Source: Lachnospiraceae bacterium (GTDB taxonomy: Bacteria; Bacillota; Clostridia; Lachnospirales; Lachnospiraceae). From it: DNA of 64,000 nucleotides. Within the stretch, counting starts at the first letter, position 1. Each line of letters opens with the position of its first letter. Where the stretch lies: contig CAJTFW010000004.1 in the NCBI GenBank assembly GCA_910575445.1, forward strand, positions 186,001 to 250,000. Direction: 5' to 3'. Below are positions 18,573 to 27,399 of this stretch, piece after piece. Below the pieces are notes generated by a model. It made no database searches, was not told the DNA's origin, and saw only the letters and a list, made by a program, of their open reading frames with translations. The position numbers were made by a program, and so were the translations under genes.

Positions 18573-19916
18573 ATGAAAAAACGAAGCAGAGCTAAAATCT
18601 CTCAATGTATGATTGTAAAAAATGAGGAAAAAAATATTGAGAAAGCCCTTTCCTGGGGTAAAGGTGTAGTCTCGGAGCAGATTGTTGTAGATACAGGCTC
18701 TACAGACCGGACGGTAGAGCTGGCAGAAAAGATGGGCGCAAAAGTCTATCATTTTGAATGGATTGACGACTTCTCAGCAGCGAAAAATTTTGCTATCAGC
18801 AAGGCAAAATATGAGTGGATTGCACTCCTAGATGCGGATGAATATTTCTCAGAGGAGGACGCAAAGAAGCTTCTGTTCTATATTCGGCAGCTTAATGATT
18901 CCAAATATGATATTATTGCAACAGCCTGGGTGCATATTAATAACGATGGACGGGTGATTGCTGTTGGTACACAGACTCGTATCTTCCGCAATCATCCGGG
19001 ACTTCGTTATAAGAACCGGATCCATGAGCAGATTGTGCCCATAGATGGACGTCCACATCCTCCAGTGGATGCAACAACAGAGCTGTCTATCTTTCATACC
19101 GGATATGGAGAGGCAGAGAATGAAGTAAAGACTTCTAGCGGACGAAATCTAAAGATGATAGAGGCAGAGCTTGTAGACCGCCCGGATGACTATGATATGC
19201 TTGGGTATTTAGGAGATGAGCTCTATTCGATGCACCGCTTAGAGGAGGCAAAAGAGGCTTTTCATAAGGCGATAGCTCTGATGCCGGAGTCATTGCCAGA
19301 GCATGATATGAGAAGTGATATTACCTTTGTAAAGCTTCTGGAGATTCTGGCTTATCAATTCTTGCAGGATGATAAAGAAATTCTAAGTGTCTACAACGAT
19401 GCAGTAAAAAGACTTCCAAAAGAATCCGATTTTGACTATATGATTGGAAAATATTATGCAGCGCGTGGGGAATTTGACAAAGGAGAAAAATACCTAAAGC
19501 TGGCGCTTCAGAAGTTGGAGCAGTTTGGTTATACCTCAAAGGCTATGATGCTGACGGCACAGCTGTCAAAGGCATATGAGCTGTTGTCGGTATGCTGTTA
19601 TAATAATGGGAATCTGAAAGGATGTGTGGATTATACTACTGCTCTACTAAAGACCGATAAATATCTGATGAGTACACTGTATCTGATGCTGACTGCTTTT
19701 AAGATTGATGAATCTGCTGGTATCGAAGGTGGAACCAGGGCTTCTGATGTCGTGGCATTTTTGGGGAGAAATCTGTATGACTTTACAAATCTTAAAGACA
19801 GGCTTTTTGTACTAAAGGCAGCAATGAAGGCAGAGTATGCGACATTGGTGGAAGGAGTACGTGCACTCTTTACACCAGAAGAACTACAGTCTGTTGACCG
19901 TGCGCTGAATGTATAA
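18573..19916 (+). CDS. GT2 family glycosyltransferase, tandem paralogue
   Basis: This 447-residue protein has the same architecture as its upstream neighbour, and clear similarity over the full length: SQCMIVKNEEKNIEKAL, DTGSTDRT and LLDADEYF in the catalytic half, and the DDYDMLGYLGDELYSMHRLEEAKEAFHKAI repeat in the helical half. It begins 16 bp after the first copy with AAGGGAG before the ATG, so the two form an operon made by duplication. The conserved N-terminal motifs differ little, while the C-terminal helices differ more, suggesting different acceptors or partners. Target unknown; flagellin or a surface polymer is a guess from context. Confidence 0.82.
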   Translation: MKKRSRAKISQCMIVKNEEKNIEKALSWGKGVVSEQIVVDTGSTDRTVELAEKMGAKVYHFEWIDDFSAAKNFAISKAKYEWIALLDADEYFSEEDAKKLLFYIRQLNDSKYDIIATAWVHINNDGRVIAVGTQTRIFRNHPGLRYKNRIHEQIVPIDGRPHPPVDATTELSIFHTGYGEAENEVKTSSGRNLKMIEAELVDRPDDYDMLGYLGDELYSMHRLEEAKEAFHKAIALMPESLPEHDMRSDITFVKLLEILAYQFLQDDKEILSVYNDAVKRLPKESDFDYMIGKYYAARGEFDKGEKYLKLALQKLEQFGYTSKAMMLTAQLSKAYELLSVCCYNNGNLKGCVDYTTALLKTDKYLMSTLYLMLTAFKIDESAGIEGGTRASDVVAFLGRNLYDFTNLKDRLFVLKAAMKAEYATLVEGVRALFTPEELQSVDRALNV

Positions 19917-19926
19917 AAATAATATG

Positions 19927-19970
19927 ACCGCCTCACTCTTTCACTTAGAGACCAAAAGAGTGAGGCGGTT
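19927..19970. terminator. Bidirectional terminator between glycosyltransferase and eno
   Basis: ACCGCCTCACTCTTT pairs with AAAAGAGTGAGGCGGT in a long stem. The genes on both sides converge on it (plus-strand glycosyltransferases, minus-strand eno). T-runs on either side are imperfect. Confidence 0.78.
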
Positions 19971-20001
19971 GTTGTGATGGTTATCTTTTTGTTTTATTTC
20001 C

Positions 20002-21306
20002 CTAAAGCTGCAAAAACGGATTCCGATACCCTGTAAGTCCCTGAAGTTCTTCTTCAATTCTTAAAAGCTGATTATATTTCTCCGTTCTCTCTCCTCTGCA
20101 AGGCGCCCCTGTCTTAATCTGGCCGGCCCCGCATGCCACTGCAATATCTGCAATAATATCCTCACAAGTCTCACCACTTCTATGCGAGATAATCGTTCGA
20201 TATCCTGCCTTATGTGCCATGTGAATCGCATCAAATGCCTCTGTAAGCGTCCCAATCTGATTTACCTTAATCAATATCGCATTGGCTGCCTGCAATTTAA
20301 TCCCACAGGAAAGTCTTTTTGTGTTGGTCACAAATAAATCATCCCCAACTAACTGTATCTTATCTCCTAGTTGTCTTGTCATTAGCTGCCAGCCGTCCCA
20401 GTCATCTTCAGAAAGTCCATCTTCAATCGACACCAGCGGATACAAAGAAGCAAGCTCCTCATAATATTCCACTAATTCCTCTGAAGTCCTGCTGACCTTA
20501 TGCCCGTTCATCTTTGCCTCCCCTGGAAAATCATAGCGCCCTGTCTTGCCATTGGTCAGCTCATTTGCCGCTGCATCCATTGCAAATACAAAGTCCTTGC
20601 CAGGCTCATATCCAGCCTCCTCCACTGCTTCCTTTAGATACAAGAAGACTTCCTTCGCATCCCGAATATCCGGTGCAAAACCGCCCTCATCTCCGATTGC
20701 AGTGGTCAGTCCTTCTTTGGTCAGAAGCAGCTTTAACTTATGGTACACCTCCACTCCCATTCGAAGTGCCTCCTTAAAGCAGCAAGCACCCACTGGCATA
20801 ATCATAAATTCCTGAAAATCCAGCGCATTTTTGGAATGTTTTCCACCATTGATAATATTCATCATTGGTACCGGCATGGTATCGGTGCGGATGCCACCTA
20901 GATACTGATACAGGGGAATCCCAAGCGCCCGCGCAGAAGCTTTGGCTACTGCCATGGAAACTGCTAAAATCGCATTGGCTCCTAAGTTTGATTTGTTCTC
21001 TGTCCCGTCTGCATCGATTAAAAGATGGTCAATATAACTCTGATTCAATGCATTTTCCCCTAAAAGGACATTGGCTATCTTGGTATTGACATTGGTAACT
21101 GCCTTCTCCACACCAAGTCCTAAGTAACGCCCCTGACCATCCCGAAGCTCCACTGCCTCAAAACTTCCCGTCGAAGCACCTGATGGAACCGAAGCCCGCG
21201 CCTGATAGACGCCATCCAATAAAACTTCTGCTTCCACCGTTGGATTTCCTCTGGAATCTAAGATTTCTCTTGCATAAATATAAGTAATCGGTAAATATTG
21301 ATTCAT
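20002..21306 (-). CDS. eno: Enolase
   Basis: Enolase converts 2-phosphoglycerate to phosphoenolpyruvate in lower glycolysis, in the cytoplasm. The 434-residue protein has typical length and motifs: [14 protein letters not shown] at the N-terminus, [32 protein letters not shown] (magnesium ligands) and the catalytic [18 protein letters not shown] near the C-terminus. AGGAGG upstream of the ATG is part of the 3' arm of a hairpin that also acts as terminator for the preceding gene. It is the last gene of the glycolytic cluster. Confidence 0.98.
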   Translation of the reverse strand: MNQYLPITYIYAREILDSRGNPTVEAEVLLDGVYQARASVPSGASTGSFEAVELRDGQGRYLGLGVEKAVTNVNTKIANVLLGENALNQSYIDHLLIDADGTENKSNLGANAILAVSMAVAKASARALGIPLYQYLGGIRTDTMPVPMMNIINGGKHSKNALDFQEFMIMPVGACCFKEALRMGVEVYHKLKLLLTKEGLTTAIGDEGGFAPDIRDAKEVFLYLKEAVEEAGYEPGKDFVFAMDAAANELTNGKTGRYDFPGEAKMNGHKVSRTSEELVEYYEELASLYPLVSIEDGLSEDDWDGWQLMTRQLGDKIQLVGDDLFVTNTKRLSCGIKLQAANAILIKVNQIGTLTEAFDAIHMAHKAGYRTIISHRSGETCEDIIADIAVACGAGQIKTGAPCRGERTEKYNQLLRIEEELQGLTGYRNPFLQL

Positions 21307-21309
21307 AAA

Positions 21310-21359
21310 AAGAACCTCCTCACACTATTTCAAATATGCTATAGTATGAGCAGGTTCTT
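21310..21359 (-). terminator. Hairpin containing the eno ribosome site
   Basis: In the minus-strand RNA, AAGAACCTGCTCATACTAT pairs with ATAGTGTGAGGAGGTTCTT (17 of 19 positions), followed by TTTTT and the eno ATG. It therefore looks like a terminator for the upstream gene, but its 3' arm holds the AGGAGG of eno. Read-through or hairpin opening would be needed to translate eno from this transcript. Confidence 0.75.
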
Positions 21360-21365
21360 ATTATC

Positions 21366-22718
21366 TTATTCGGACTTTAGGTACTGGGTCATCACATAAC
21401 CTTCCTGGTTGTCCTGTTCAATACAGCGAATCTGTACCCATTCCTGGGAAGCATCGCCAAGTATCTCTAACTTCTCTCCAGCTTTAACCGTTGTCAGCAC
21501 AGTCGAATTGGTATTCGGCTCGCTGCGGACATTCATAGAATTGGGAATTGCTGTCATCGTCTGCAACGGAGGTTCTTCTTCTTCAGAAGGCGTCTCTGTT
21601 TCTTCTTGTGGAGTCTCTTCTGGTGCTTCTGGCTGTTCTTCGCCTTCGCCTTCTCCTTCGCCTTCCGTTGGCTCTTCGCCTTCTTCGTCGTCCTCACCAC
21701 CTTTGATAATCAGTGGTGCTTCGCTGTCTTCCCCTTCTATCTGTTCTTCTGACTGTACAGGGTCGTCTGCATCCTCATCGCTCTTATGTAAGAACTTAAA
21801 CGCTGCAAAGGCAACCACTACCACGATAATGATAGCTAAGATAAGACCAAGAATCACCATTCTCTTTCCGCCGTCCTCGATATCCCAGTCATAATGGTCA
21901 TCTTCTTCATCCTCGTCGTCTTCCTCGTCCTCATCGTCTAAGTCCACATCTTCTTCGTCCGGGTCAATATCCTCGTCTTCCTCTTCTTCTACAATAGGCA
22001 CTGGCTTTTTCTTAGGTTTTTGCGGTATCTCATCCATATCTACATCTGCCACAAAATATTCAAAGTCATCTTTTGCCTTTGCCTGGGCTGCTGGTTTTAT
22101 GGCTATCCCGGCGGCCTTGGCTGCTTTCTCATAGACAGGGTCGATAAAGTTAGCAGTGACCACAGGAAGCACTTCTTTAGATGCTTCTAATAAAAGCAGC
22201 TTAAAGTTGCTTAGATAAGGGGCCATATGCTCTGGCTGGTCTTTTACAAGGCTTGGAAGTGCTTTCTCAAGCTTCTCAAGCTCTGAAGCAATCTTATCTT
22301 CTGACAGACCATAGACACCAGATATCTCCTCTATGGCAAAATCATCCTTCTTCTGCATCAGCAGCATAATCCGATGAAGTAGTGGGAAAGAAGCTGGTAC
22401 TTTAGAGAGATGTAAGTCTCCCTGAAGTGCAGAACCTTTCTCTTGGCTTGCCAAAAGCTTATGGTAATGCTTTCTAAGCGTCTGGTAATACTGCTGCCAG
22501 AACCACCTTGGCATATCTTCTTCCCATTCTCCACTCTTTATTTTCTCAAACAAGACGGTGTAAAAATCTTCCACCAGGCTAACCGCCTGTTCTTCTCTCT
22601 GAATGATTAACAGACTACGGCAATAGACTTCCTCGTAGGTTGCATCAAACAGTCTTCTATATCCCTGCTGGTTACTGTTTTTTACTTCCATCAGGGCACG
22701 TCTCATCTCAAGTATCAT
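21366..22718 (-). CDS. Membrane protein: sigma-factor-like N-terminus, acidic linker, one TM, SH3b domain
   Basis: I do not recognise a named family for the whole 450-residue protein. Residues ~10-85 resemble sigma-70 region 2 in spacing and aromatic pattern (YRRLFDATYEEVYCRSLLII, VEDFYTVLFEKI, PRWFWQQYYQTLRKHYH), and ~115-160 resemble region 4 with a helix-turn-helix (AIEEISGVYGLSEDKIASELEKLEKAL). A very acidic linker (~220-275) leads to a single membrane helix (VILGLILAIIIVVVVAFAAF), then an acidic low-complexity spacer and a C-terminal SH3b domain (MNVRSEPNTNSTVLTTVKAGEKLEIL...WVQI...GYVMTQYL) outside the cell. It lies between gpmI and eno on the same strand. A surface-sensing role is inference. 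Confidence 0.7.
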   Translation of the reverse strand: MILEMRRALMEVKNSNQQGYRRLFDATYEEVYCRSLLIIQREEQAVSLVEDFYTVLFEKIKSGEWEEDMPRWFWQQYYQTLRKHYHKLLASQEKGSALQGDLHLSKVPASFPLLHRIMLLMQKKDDFAIEEISGVYGLSEDKIASELEKLEKALPSLVKDQPEHMAPYLSNFKLLLLEASKEVLPVVTANFIDPVYEKAAKAAGIAIKPAAQAKAKDDFEYFVADVDMDEIPQKPKKKPVPIVEEEEDEDIDPDEEDVDLDDEDEEDDEDEEDDHYDWDIEDGGKRMVILGLILAIIIVVVVAFAAFKFLHKSDEDADDPVQSEEQIEGEDSEAPLIIKGGEDDEEGEEPTEGEGEGEGEEQPEAPEETPQEETETPSEEEEPPLQTMTAIPNSMNVRSEPNTNSTVLTTVKAGEKLEILGDASQEWVQIRCIEQDNQEGYVMTQYLKSE

Positions 22719-22741
22719 ACTTTTTCCTCACTATTGGCTGC

Positions 22742-24283
22742 TTATTCTTTGATAAGCAGCGATTTACCTGTCATCTCTTTGGGCTGTTCCATCTCCATCA
22801 GTTCTAAAAGGGTTGGGATAATATCCGCTAGGCATCCTCCCTCGCGAAGCTTATAGCTTCTGTCTGCATTGACCAGGATAAATGGCACAGGATTTGTTGT
22901 ATGTGCGGTAAATGGTGCACCCGTCTCATAGTCCTTAAGCTGCTCTGCATTGCCATGGTCTGCACAGATAAACATCTGACCTCCTACGGATTTTAAAGCA
23001 ACCACTGCACGTCCCACACACTCATCAACTGCTTCCACAGCCTGAATTGCCGCTTCTTCCACACCAGTGTGTCCAACCATATCCGGGTTGGCAAAATTAA
23101 TGATAATCACATCATACTTGCCAGAAGTAATCGCCTCACAGAGTTTATCACATACCCCATATGCGCTCATCTCTGGCTGTAAGTCATAAGTCGGAACTTT
23201 GGGGGATTTTACTAAAATCCTGTCTTCTCCTTTGTTTGGCTCCTCCACGCCGCCATTAAAGAAAAAGGTCACATGTGCATATTTCTCCGTCTCGGCAATT
23301 CTGGCCTGTGTCTTGCCATTGGCTGCTAGATACTCTCCAAAAGTATTGTCAAGCGTCACCTTGTGGAACGCAATCAACTTATTGGGAATTGTCACATCAT
23401 ACTCAGTAAAGCATACATAGGTCAGGTCAAGACGCTTTTCTCTGGCAAATCCAGAAAACTCATCATCACAGAATGCCCGGCTAATCTCTCTTGCACGGTC
23501 TGGACGGAAATTAAAGAAGATAATCGAATCCTTATCCTGAATCGTCGCCACAGGCTTACCATCCTTTGTTACAACGATTGGCTTTACAAATTCATCGTAG
23601 ACTTCTTCTTTATAAGAAGCATTTAATCCACAGACTGGACACTCCGTTTGTGCGCCTTCTCCTTTTGTCAGTGCTTTGTAGGCAAGCTCCACACGCTCCC
23701 ACCGGTTGTCACGGTCCATCGCATAGTAACGGCCCATCACCGTAGCCACTTCTCCAATGCCAATCTCTTTCATCTTGTCTCTTAATTCCTTGATATAGCC
23801 CTTACCAGAGGCCGGAGGCGTATCACGGCCATCTAAGAAGCAATGTACATACACTTTCTCTAAGCCATGGCGTTTTGCAAGCTCTAAGAGCCCGTACAGA
23901 TGTGTATTATGGCTATGCACACCGCCGTCTGACAAAAGTCCATATAAATGAAGTACAGAATTGTTCTTTTTTACATTCTCCACAGCCTTTAAAAGTGCCT
24001 CATTCTCGAAGAATGTTCCATCTTCAATCTCTTTGGTAATTCTTGTAAGCTCCTGATAGACAATACGTCCAGCACCCATATTCAGATGCCCAACCTCTGA
24101 GTTGCCCATCTGCCCATCTGGAAGCCCTACAGCAAGGCCACTTGCATACCCTTTGACAAATGGACACTCTGCCATCAGCTTGTCCATCACCGGCGTCTTC
24201 GCCTCTGCCACTGCATTGGCTTCTGCCTTCTCATTCAGTCCATATCCATCTAAAATCATTAACACGGTAGGTTTTTTACTCAT
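22742..24283 (-). CDS. gpmI: 2,3-bisphosphoglycerate-independent phosphoglycerate mutase
   Basis: GpmI interconverts 3- and 2-phosphoglycerate using two manganese ions and a phosphoserine. The 513-residue protein has normal length, with MILDGYGLNEK (metal ligand), PDGQMGNSEVGHLNMGAGR holding the catalytic Ser, the HSHNTHLYGLLELAKRHG and FLDGRDTPP motifs, and the C-terminal NFANPDMVGHTG and FICADHGNAEQ metal-binding motifs. It is 23 bp before the sigma-like/SH3 gene and 107 bp after the aldo/keto reductase gene. Confidence 0.97.
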   Translation of the reverse strand: MSKKPTVLMILDGYGLNEKAEANAVAEAKTPVMDKLMAECPFVKGYASGLAVGLPDGQMGNSEVGHLNMGAGRIVYQELTRITKEIEDGTFFENEALLKAVENVKKNNSVLHLYGLLSDGGVHSHNTHLYGLLELAKRHGLEKVYVHCFLDGRDTPPASGKGYIKELRDKMKEIGIGEVATVMGRYYAMDRDNRWERVELAYKALTKGEGAQTECPVCGLNASYKEEVYDEFVKPIVVTKDGKPVATIQDKDSIIFFNFRPDRAREISRAFCDDEFSGFAREKRLDLTYVCFTEYDVTIPNKLIAFHKVTLDNTFGEYLAANGKTQARIAETEKYAHVTFFFNGGVEEPNKGEDRILVKSPKVPTYDLQPEMSAYGVCDKLCEAITSGKYDVIIINFANPDMVGHTGVEEAAIQAVEAVDECVGRAVVALKSVGGQMFICADHGNAEQLKDYETGAPFTAHTTNPVPFILVNADRSYKLREGGCLADIIPTLLELMEMEQPKEMTGKSLLIKE

Positions 24284-24390
24284 ATCTCGTCTCCTTTATG
24301 TGTCTTTTCATCCAATTTTCTATTTTACATGAAGCAGCGTAAACATGCAAGCCTTTGGGAATGTTTTCATTTATTTTTAAGGATTCCCAA

Positions 24391-25233
24391 TTATTTCACT
24401 CTCTCCAAATCAGGATGCTCTCCACCCCATCCAATCTGAGGCAGGCAGCGCAGCAGATAGATATCTTCTGTTGTAATCTCAATCGCTGGAAGCTCTAGGT
24501 TTTGACGCATCCGCTCTGGGGAAGAGGCTTTAGGAACAACCGCAAAACCCTGTTGCAACAGAAAACGAAGCAGAAATTGCGCCGGGGTTACCTGGTATTT
24601 CTTGGCCATCTGTTGCACGATTGGCTCCTCTAGAACTCTTCTTCTGCCAAGTGGACTCCATGCTTCCACAAGAATTCCCCAGGACTTGCAGTACTGGACT
24701 GCGGCTTCCTGCATATATCCCACATGCAGCTCTAGCTGATTGACCATCGGTCGAATATCGGCGGTCTCCATCAGGGCTTCTAAGTGATGAGGGAGAAAAT
24801 TGCTGACACCAATCGCCCGCACCTTGCCAGCGTGATAGTATTCCTCTAAAGCCCGCCAGCTCTCCCTGTCAAGTTCTTTCCAATTTTTGCAGTCCGGGTC
24901 TGGCTTTGGCCAGTGTAATAAAAACAAATCCAGGTAGTCTACCTGAAGCCTTTGAAGAGACTCCTCAAAACTTGCCTTTGTCTTCTCATATCCAAGATTG
25001 GTCTTCCATACTTTAGAAGTCAAGAAAAGCTCTTCTCTTGGAATCTGGCTCTCTTTTATTGCCTTTCCGACATAGATTTCATTCTCATAGGCAGCAGCCG
25101 TGTCTAAAAGGCGATAGCCAGCTTCTAGTGCCATATGGATAATACGCTCATCACTTCCATCCGTCGATTTATAAGTACCATATCCAATCTTGGGCATCTT
25201 TACGCCATTTGCCAAAACATAATATTCGCTCAT
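24391..25233 (-). CDS. Aldo/keto reductase
   Basis: NAD(P)H-dependent oxidoreductase with a TIM-barrel fold, 280 aa. The catalytic tetrad is visible: D44 (RLLDTAAAYENE), the following Tyr49, the Lys in FLTSKVWKTN, and the His in LFLLHWP. AIGVSNFLPHHLEALM and NQLELHVGYMQ are family hallmarks, and the cofactor phosphate-binding region is VVPKASSPERMRQNL. The substrate is not evident. It lies between a lipoprotein gene and gpmI in the glycolytic cluster, 19 bp after the lipoprotein gene, so the two are probably co-transcribed. Confidence 0.92.
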   Translation of the reverse strand: MSEYYVLANGVKMPKIGYGTYKSTDGSDERIIHMALEAGYRLLDTAAAYENEIYVGKAIKESQIPREELFLTSKVWKTNLGYEKTKASFEESLQRLQVDYLDLFLLHWPKPDPDCKNWKELDRESWRALEEYYHAGKVRAIGVSNFLPHHLEALMETADIRPMVNQLELHVGYMQEAAVQYCKSWGILVEAWSPLGRRRVLEEPIVQQMAKKYQVTPAQFLLRFLLQQGFAVVPKASSPERMRQNLELPAIEITTEDIYLLRCLPQIGWGGEHPDLERVK

Positions 25234-25252
25234 TTTAATTCTCTCCTTCTTA

Positions 25253-26263
25253 TCATTTGATTATCTGATTATAATCATCTACCATCCTTGATACCTTACT
25301 GTAAAATCCGGTCAGTGTTCCTTCTATCGTAAATTGATTATTTGCTTCATAGGTGCTTGGTTGCTTCTGCTGTGCCACATTTTCAAAGATAGCATCCAGT
25401 TCTTTTAAAGAATTCTTTGCTTCCTCCTGAAATGTCTTATAACTTACAGAACTGGTTGGAAGTCCTTCTTTTTCTAATGCTTCGCTGTCCTTTAGATAAG
25501 CATTTACAGTTGCAATTTCCTCTCTGTAGCGGTCACAAAGTGGCTTTAGTGCCTCTGTGTCCAGCTCTAAAAGCTTTGCATCCTCCTCTATCCCCTGCTT
25601 AAGAATCTCCTCTTGAATCTCCTGCGCGGTCGCAATCATCTGAATCAAAGCAGCGCTTATTTCATATCCATCCTCTTTTATCTTAGCCAGATTTTCTTCG
25701 CGTCTTTTATCGGCAAGCTCTTGAAGCTCTTCTACAAATGTCGTTCCTAAAGTCTCATATTCTGTACAATATGCAAAAAACTTCTTATGTAACTCTTTCC
25801 CCTTTACAAAGTCATCTTCCAAAAATGTTTTCTCATCTGTATATTCATATATTTCATTTAAAGCCTCGCCAAGCTCTCTGGCCACCGGAGAAAGTGCCAG
25901 ATACGCTTTATCCACCTCTAAATGCTCCTCTTTTTTCTCCAATAACTCCTCTGCTCTGTCTAAATTCCCAAAAAAACTGTCTGAGACCAAAAAACAAGTA
26001 TAAGCATCATCTAACACCGAAAATTCTTCCTGATACTCCACATGATAAAAATATTCTCCAATTGCATCCCCCACTTGTCCAATCATCTCATTATTAATCT
26101 GTACATACAGATTATAAAGCTCCTGCTCATCTTCTTCTGTCCATAGTTCTGCTTTATTTTCTTCTTCCACTTCTGCGATATCTTCCTCTAATGCTTCTTT
26201 TGCACACCCACTCCCCATCAACATCACTGTCAAAATAACCGCTGCTATCCATATCTTTCTCAT
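25253..26263 (-). CDS. Putative helical lipoprotein of unknown function
   Basis: The N-terminus is a lipoprotein signal peptide (MRKIWIAAVILTVMLMGSGC, lipobox MGSGC), so the mature 316 or so residues should be anchored outside the membrane. The rest is Glu/Lys-rich, predicted almost wholly helical with coiled-coil patterns and no motif I recognise. The ATG at 26263 has GAGGTG 6 nt upstream; an in-frame GTG 9 nt earlier is part of that site. It follows tpiA after a hairpin terminator and precedes the aldo/keto reductase gene. Confidence 0.72.
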   Translation of the reverse strand: MRKIWIAAVILTVMLMGSGCAKEALEEDIAEVEEENKAELWTEEDEQELYNLYVQINNEMIGQVGDAIGEYFYHVEYQEEFSVLDDAYTCFLVSDSFFGNLDRAEELLEKKEEHLEVDKAYLALSPVARELGEALNEIYEYTDEKTFLEDDFVKGKELHKKFFAYCTEYETLGTTFVEELQELADKRREENLAKIKEDGYEISAALIQMIATAQEIQEEILKQGIEEDAKLLELDTEALKPLCDRYREEIATVNAYLKDSEALEKEGLPTSSVSYKTFQEEAKNSLKELDAIFENVAQQKQPSTYEANNQFTIEGTLTGFYSKVSRMVDDYNQIIK

Positions 26264-26362
26264 CTTGTGCACCTCGCCGAAAATCTCTCCATCTTATATC
26301 TCAATCATTCCATCCCCCATAGATTTAACACAAGCATATTTTCTGGCTCTATAAAACATAGA

Positions 26363-26395
26363 GGACTGTCAGAAGTCCTATCTTCTGACAGCCCC
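26363..26395 (-). terminator. Terminator-like hairpin after tpiA
   Basis: GGACTGTCAGAAG and CTTCTGACAGCCC form a long near-perfect stem 12 bp after the tpiA stop. The trailing sequence (TCTATGTTTTAT on the minus strand) is only partly T-rich, so some read-through is possible. Confidence 0.75.
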
Positions 26396-26407
26396 CGTCT
26401 GCTTATA

Positions 26408-27157
26408 TTACTTCCAGTTTACAATCTTTCCAAAATCTGGCTTCAGTGCTGCGCCGCCTACAAGGCCACCATCAATATCTGGCTGTGCAAACAGCTCTGG
26501 TGCTGTAGCTGCATTGACAGACCCGCCATACTGAATCCGAATCGCATCTGCTGTAGCCTGGTCATAAATCTCTGCGATACACTCACGAATTCCCTTGCAA
26601 ACCTCCTGTGCCTGCTCGGTTGTCGCTGTCTTGCCAGTTCCAATTGCCCAGATTGGCTCATAAGCAATCACTGCGGTAGCAGCCTGTGCAGCAGTTACGC
26701 CAAGGAAGCCAACTTTTACCTGCTGACGGATAAAGTCCATCGTTACCCCCTGCTCTCTCTGTGTCAGCGTCTCACCGCAACACATAATTGGTGTAATTCC
26801 ATGCTCAAATGCTTTTAACATCTTCTTATTTACAGTCTCACTGGTCTCTGCAAAATACTCTCTTCTCTCGGAATGTCCAAGCACTACATATTTTACACCT
26901 GCATCGGTCAACATTGCCGGAGAAATCTCGCCGGTAAAAGCACCCTTCTCTTCAAAGTACATATTCTCTGCACCAATCGCAATATTAGAACCCTTTGCTG
27001 CTTCCATCGCCGGAATAATATCAATCGCCGGTACACAAAATACCACATCTGCATCATCTGTAGCTACCAGAGGTTTCAGAGTGTTGATTAACTCTACTGC
27101 CTCGGTTGGTGTCATATTCATCTTCCAGTTGCCTGCAATAATCTTTCTTCTTGCCAT
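26408..27157 (-). CDS. tpiA: Triosephosphate isomerase
   Basis: TpiA interconverts dihydroxyacetone phosphate and glyceraldehyde 3-phosphate. The 249-residue protein has the expected length and catalytic residues: NWKMN (Lys), [12 protein letters not shown] (His), [15 protein letters not shown] (catalytic Glu and flexible loop) and the phosphate-binding IQYGGSVN and [12 protein letters not shown]. It lies downstream of pgk, separated by two tandem hairpin repeats. Confidence 0.98.
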   Translation of the reverse strand: MARRKIIAGNWKMNMTPTEAVELINTLKPLVATDDADVVFCVPAIDIIPAMEAAKGSNIAIGAENMYFEEKGAFTGEISPAMLTDAGVKYVVLGHSERREYFAETSETVNKKMLKAFEHGITPIMCCGETLTQREQGVTMDFIRQQVKVGFLGVTAAQAATAVIAYEPIWAIGTGKTATTEQAQEVCKGIRECIAEIYDQATADAIRIQYGGSVNAATAPELFAQPDIDGGLVGGAALKPDFGKIVNWK

Positions 27158-27175
27158 CTTACTTATCTCCTATTG

Positions 27176-27380
27176 AAGTTCCGCATCTTCCTTCCAGCGC
27201 CCCTTAAGCAGAACAATTCCTGACTGATTGCATCAGTCACTCATTGTTCTCGGCGCTGTCCGTCAGATGCTGTTTTTTAAGTTCCGCATCTTCCTTCCAG
27301 CACCCCTAAACAGAGCAATTCCTGACTGATTACATCAGTCACTCATTGCTCTTGGTGCTGTCTGGTAGCTGCTGTTTTAT
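27176..27380 (-). repeat. Two tandem covarying hairpin repeats between pgk and tpiA
   Basis: Two direct copies of about 103 bp (27176-27278 and 27279-27380) each fold into one long segmented hairpin with pairs CAGCGCC/GGCGCTG, GAACAAT/ATTGTTC and GACTGAT/ATCAGTC. The second copy reads CAGCACC/GGTGCTG and GAGCAAT/ATTGCTC, so two base pairs changed on both sides and pairing is kept. In copy 1 an outer stem GCATCT/AGATGC adds to this. They lie in the mRNA between pgk and tpiA and may be a structured RNA or a REP-like repeat. Both contain TTCCTTCCAG, a string also present at the core border of the large palindromic elements. Confidence 0.85.
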
Positions 27381-27399
27381 AGTTTTATTTGTTAAATAT

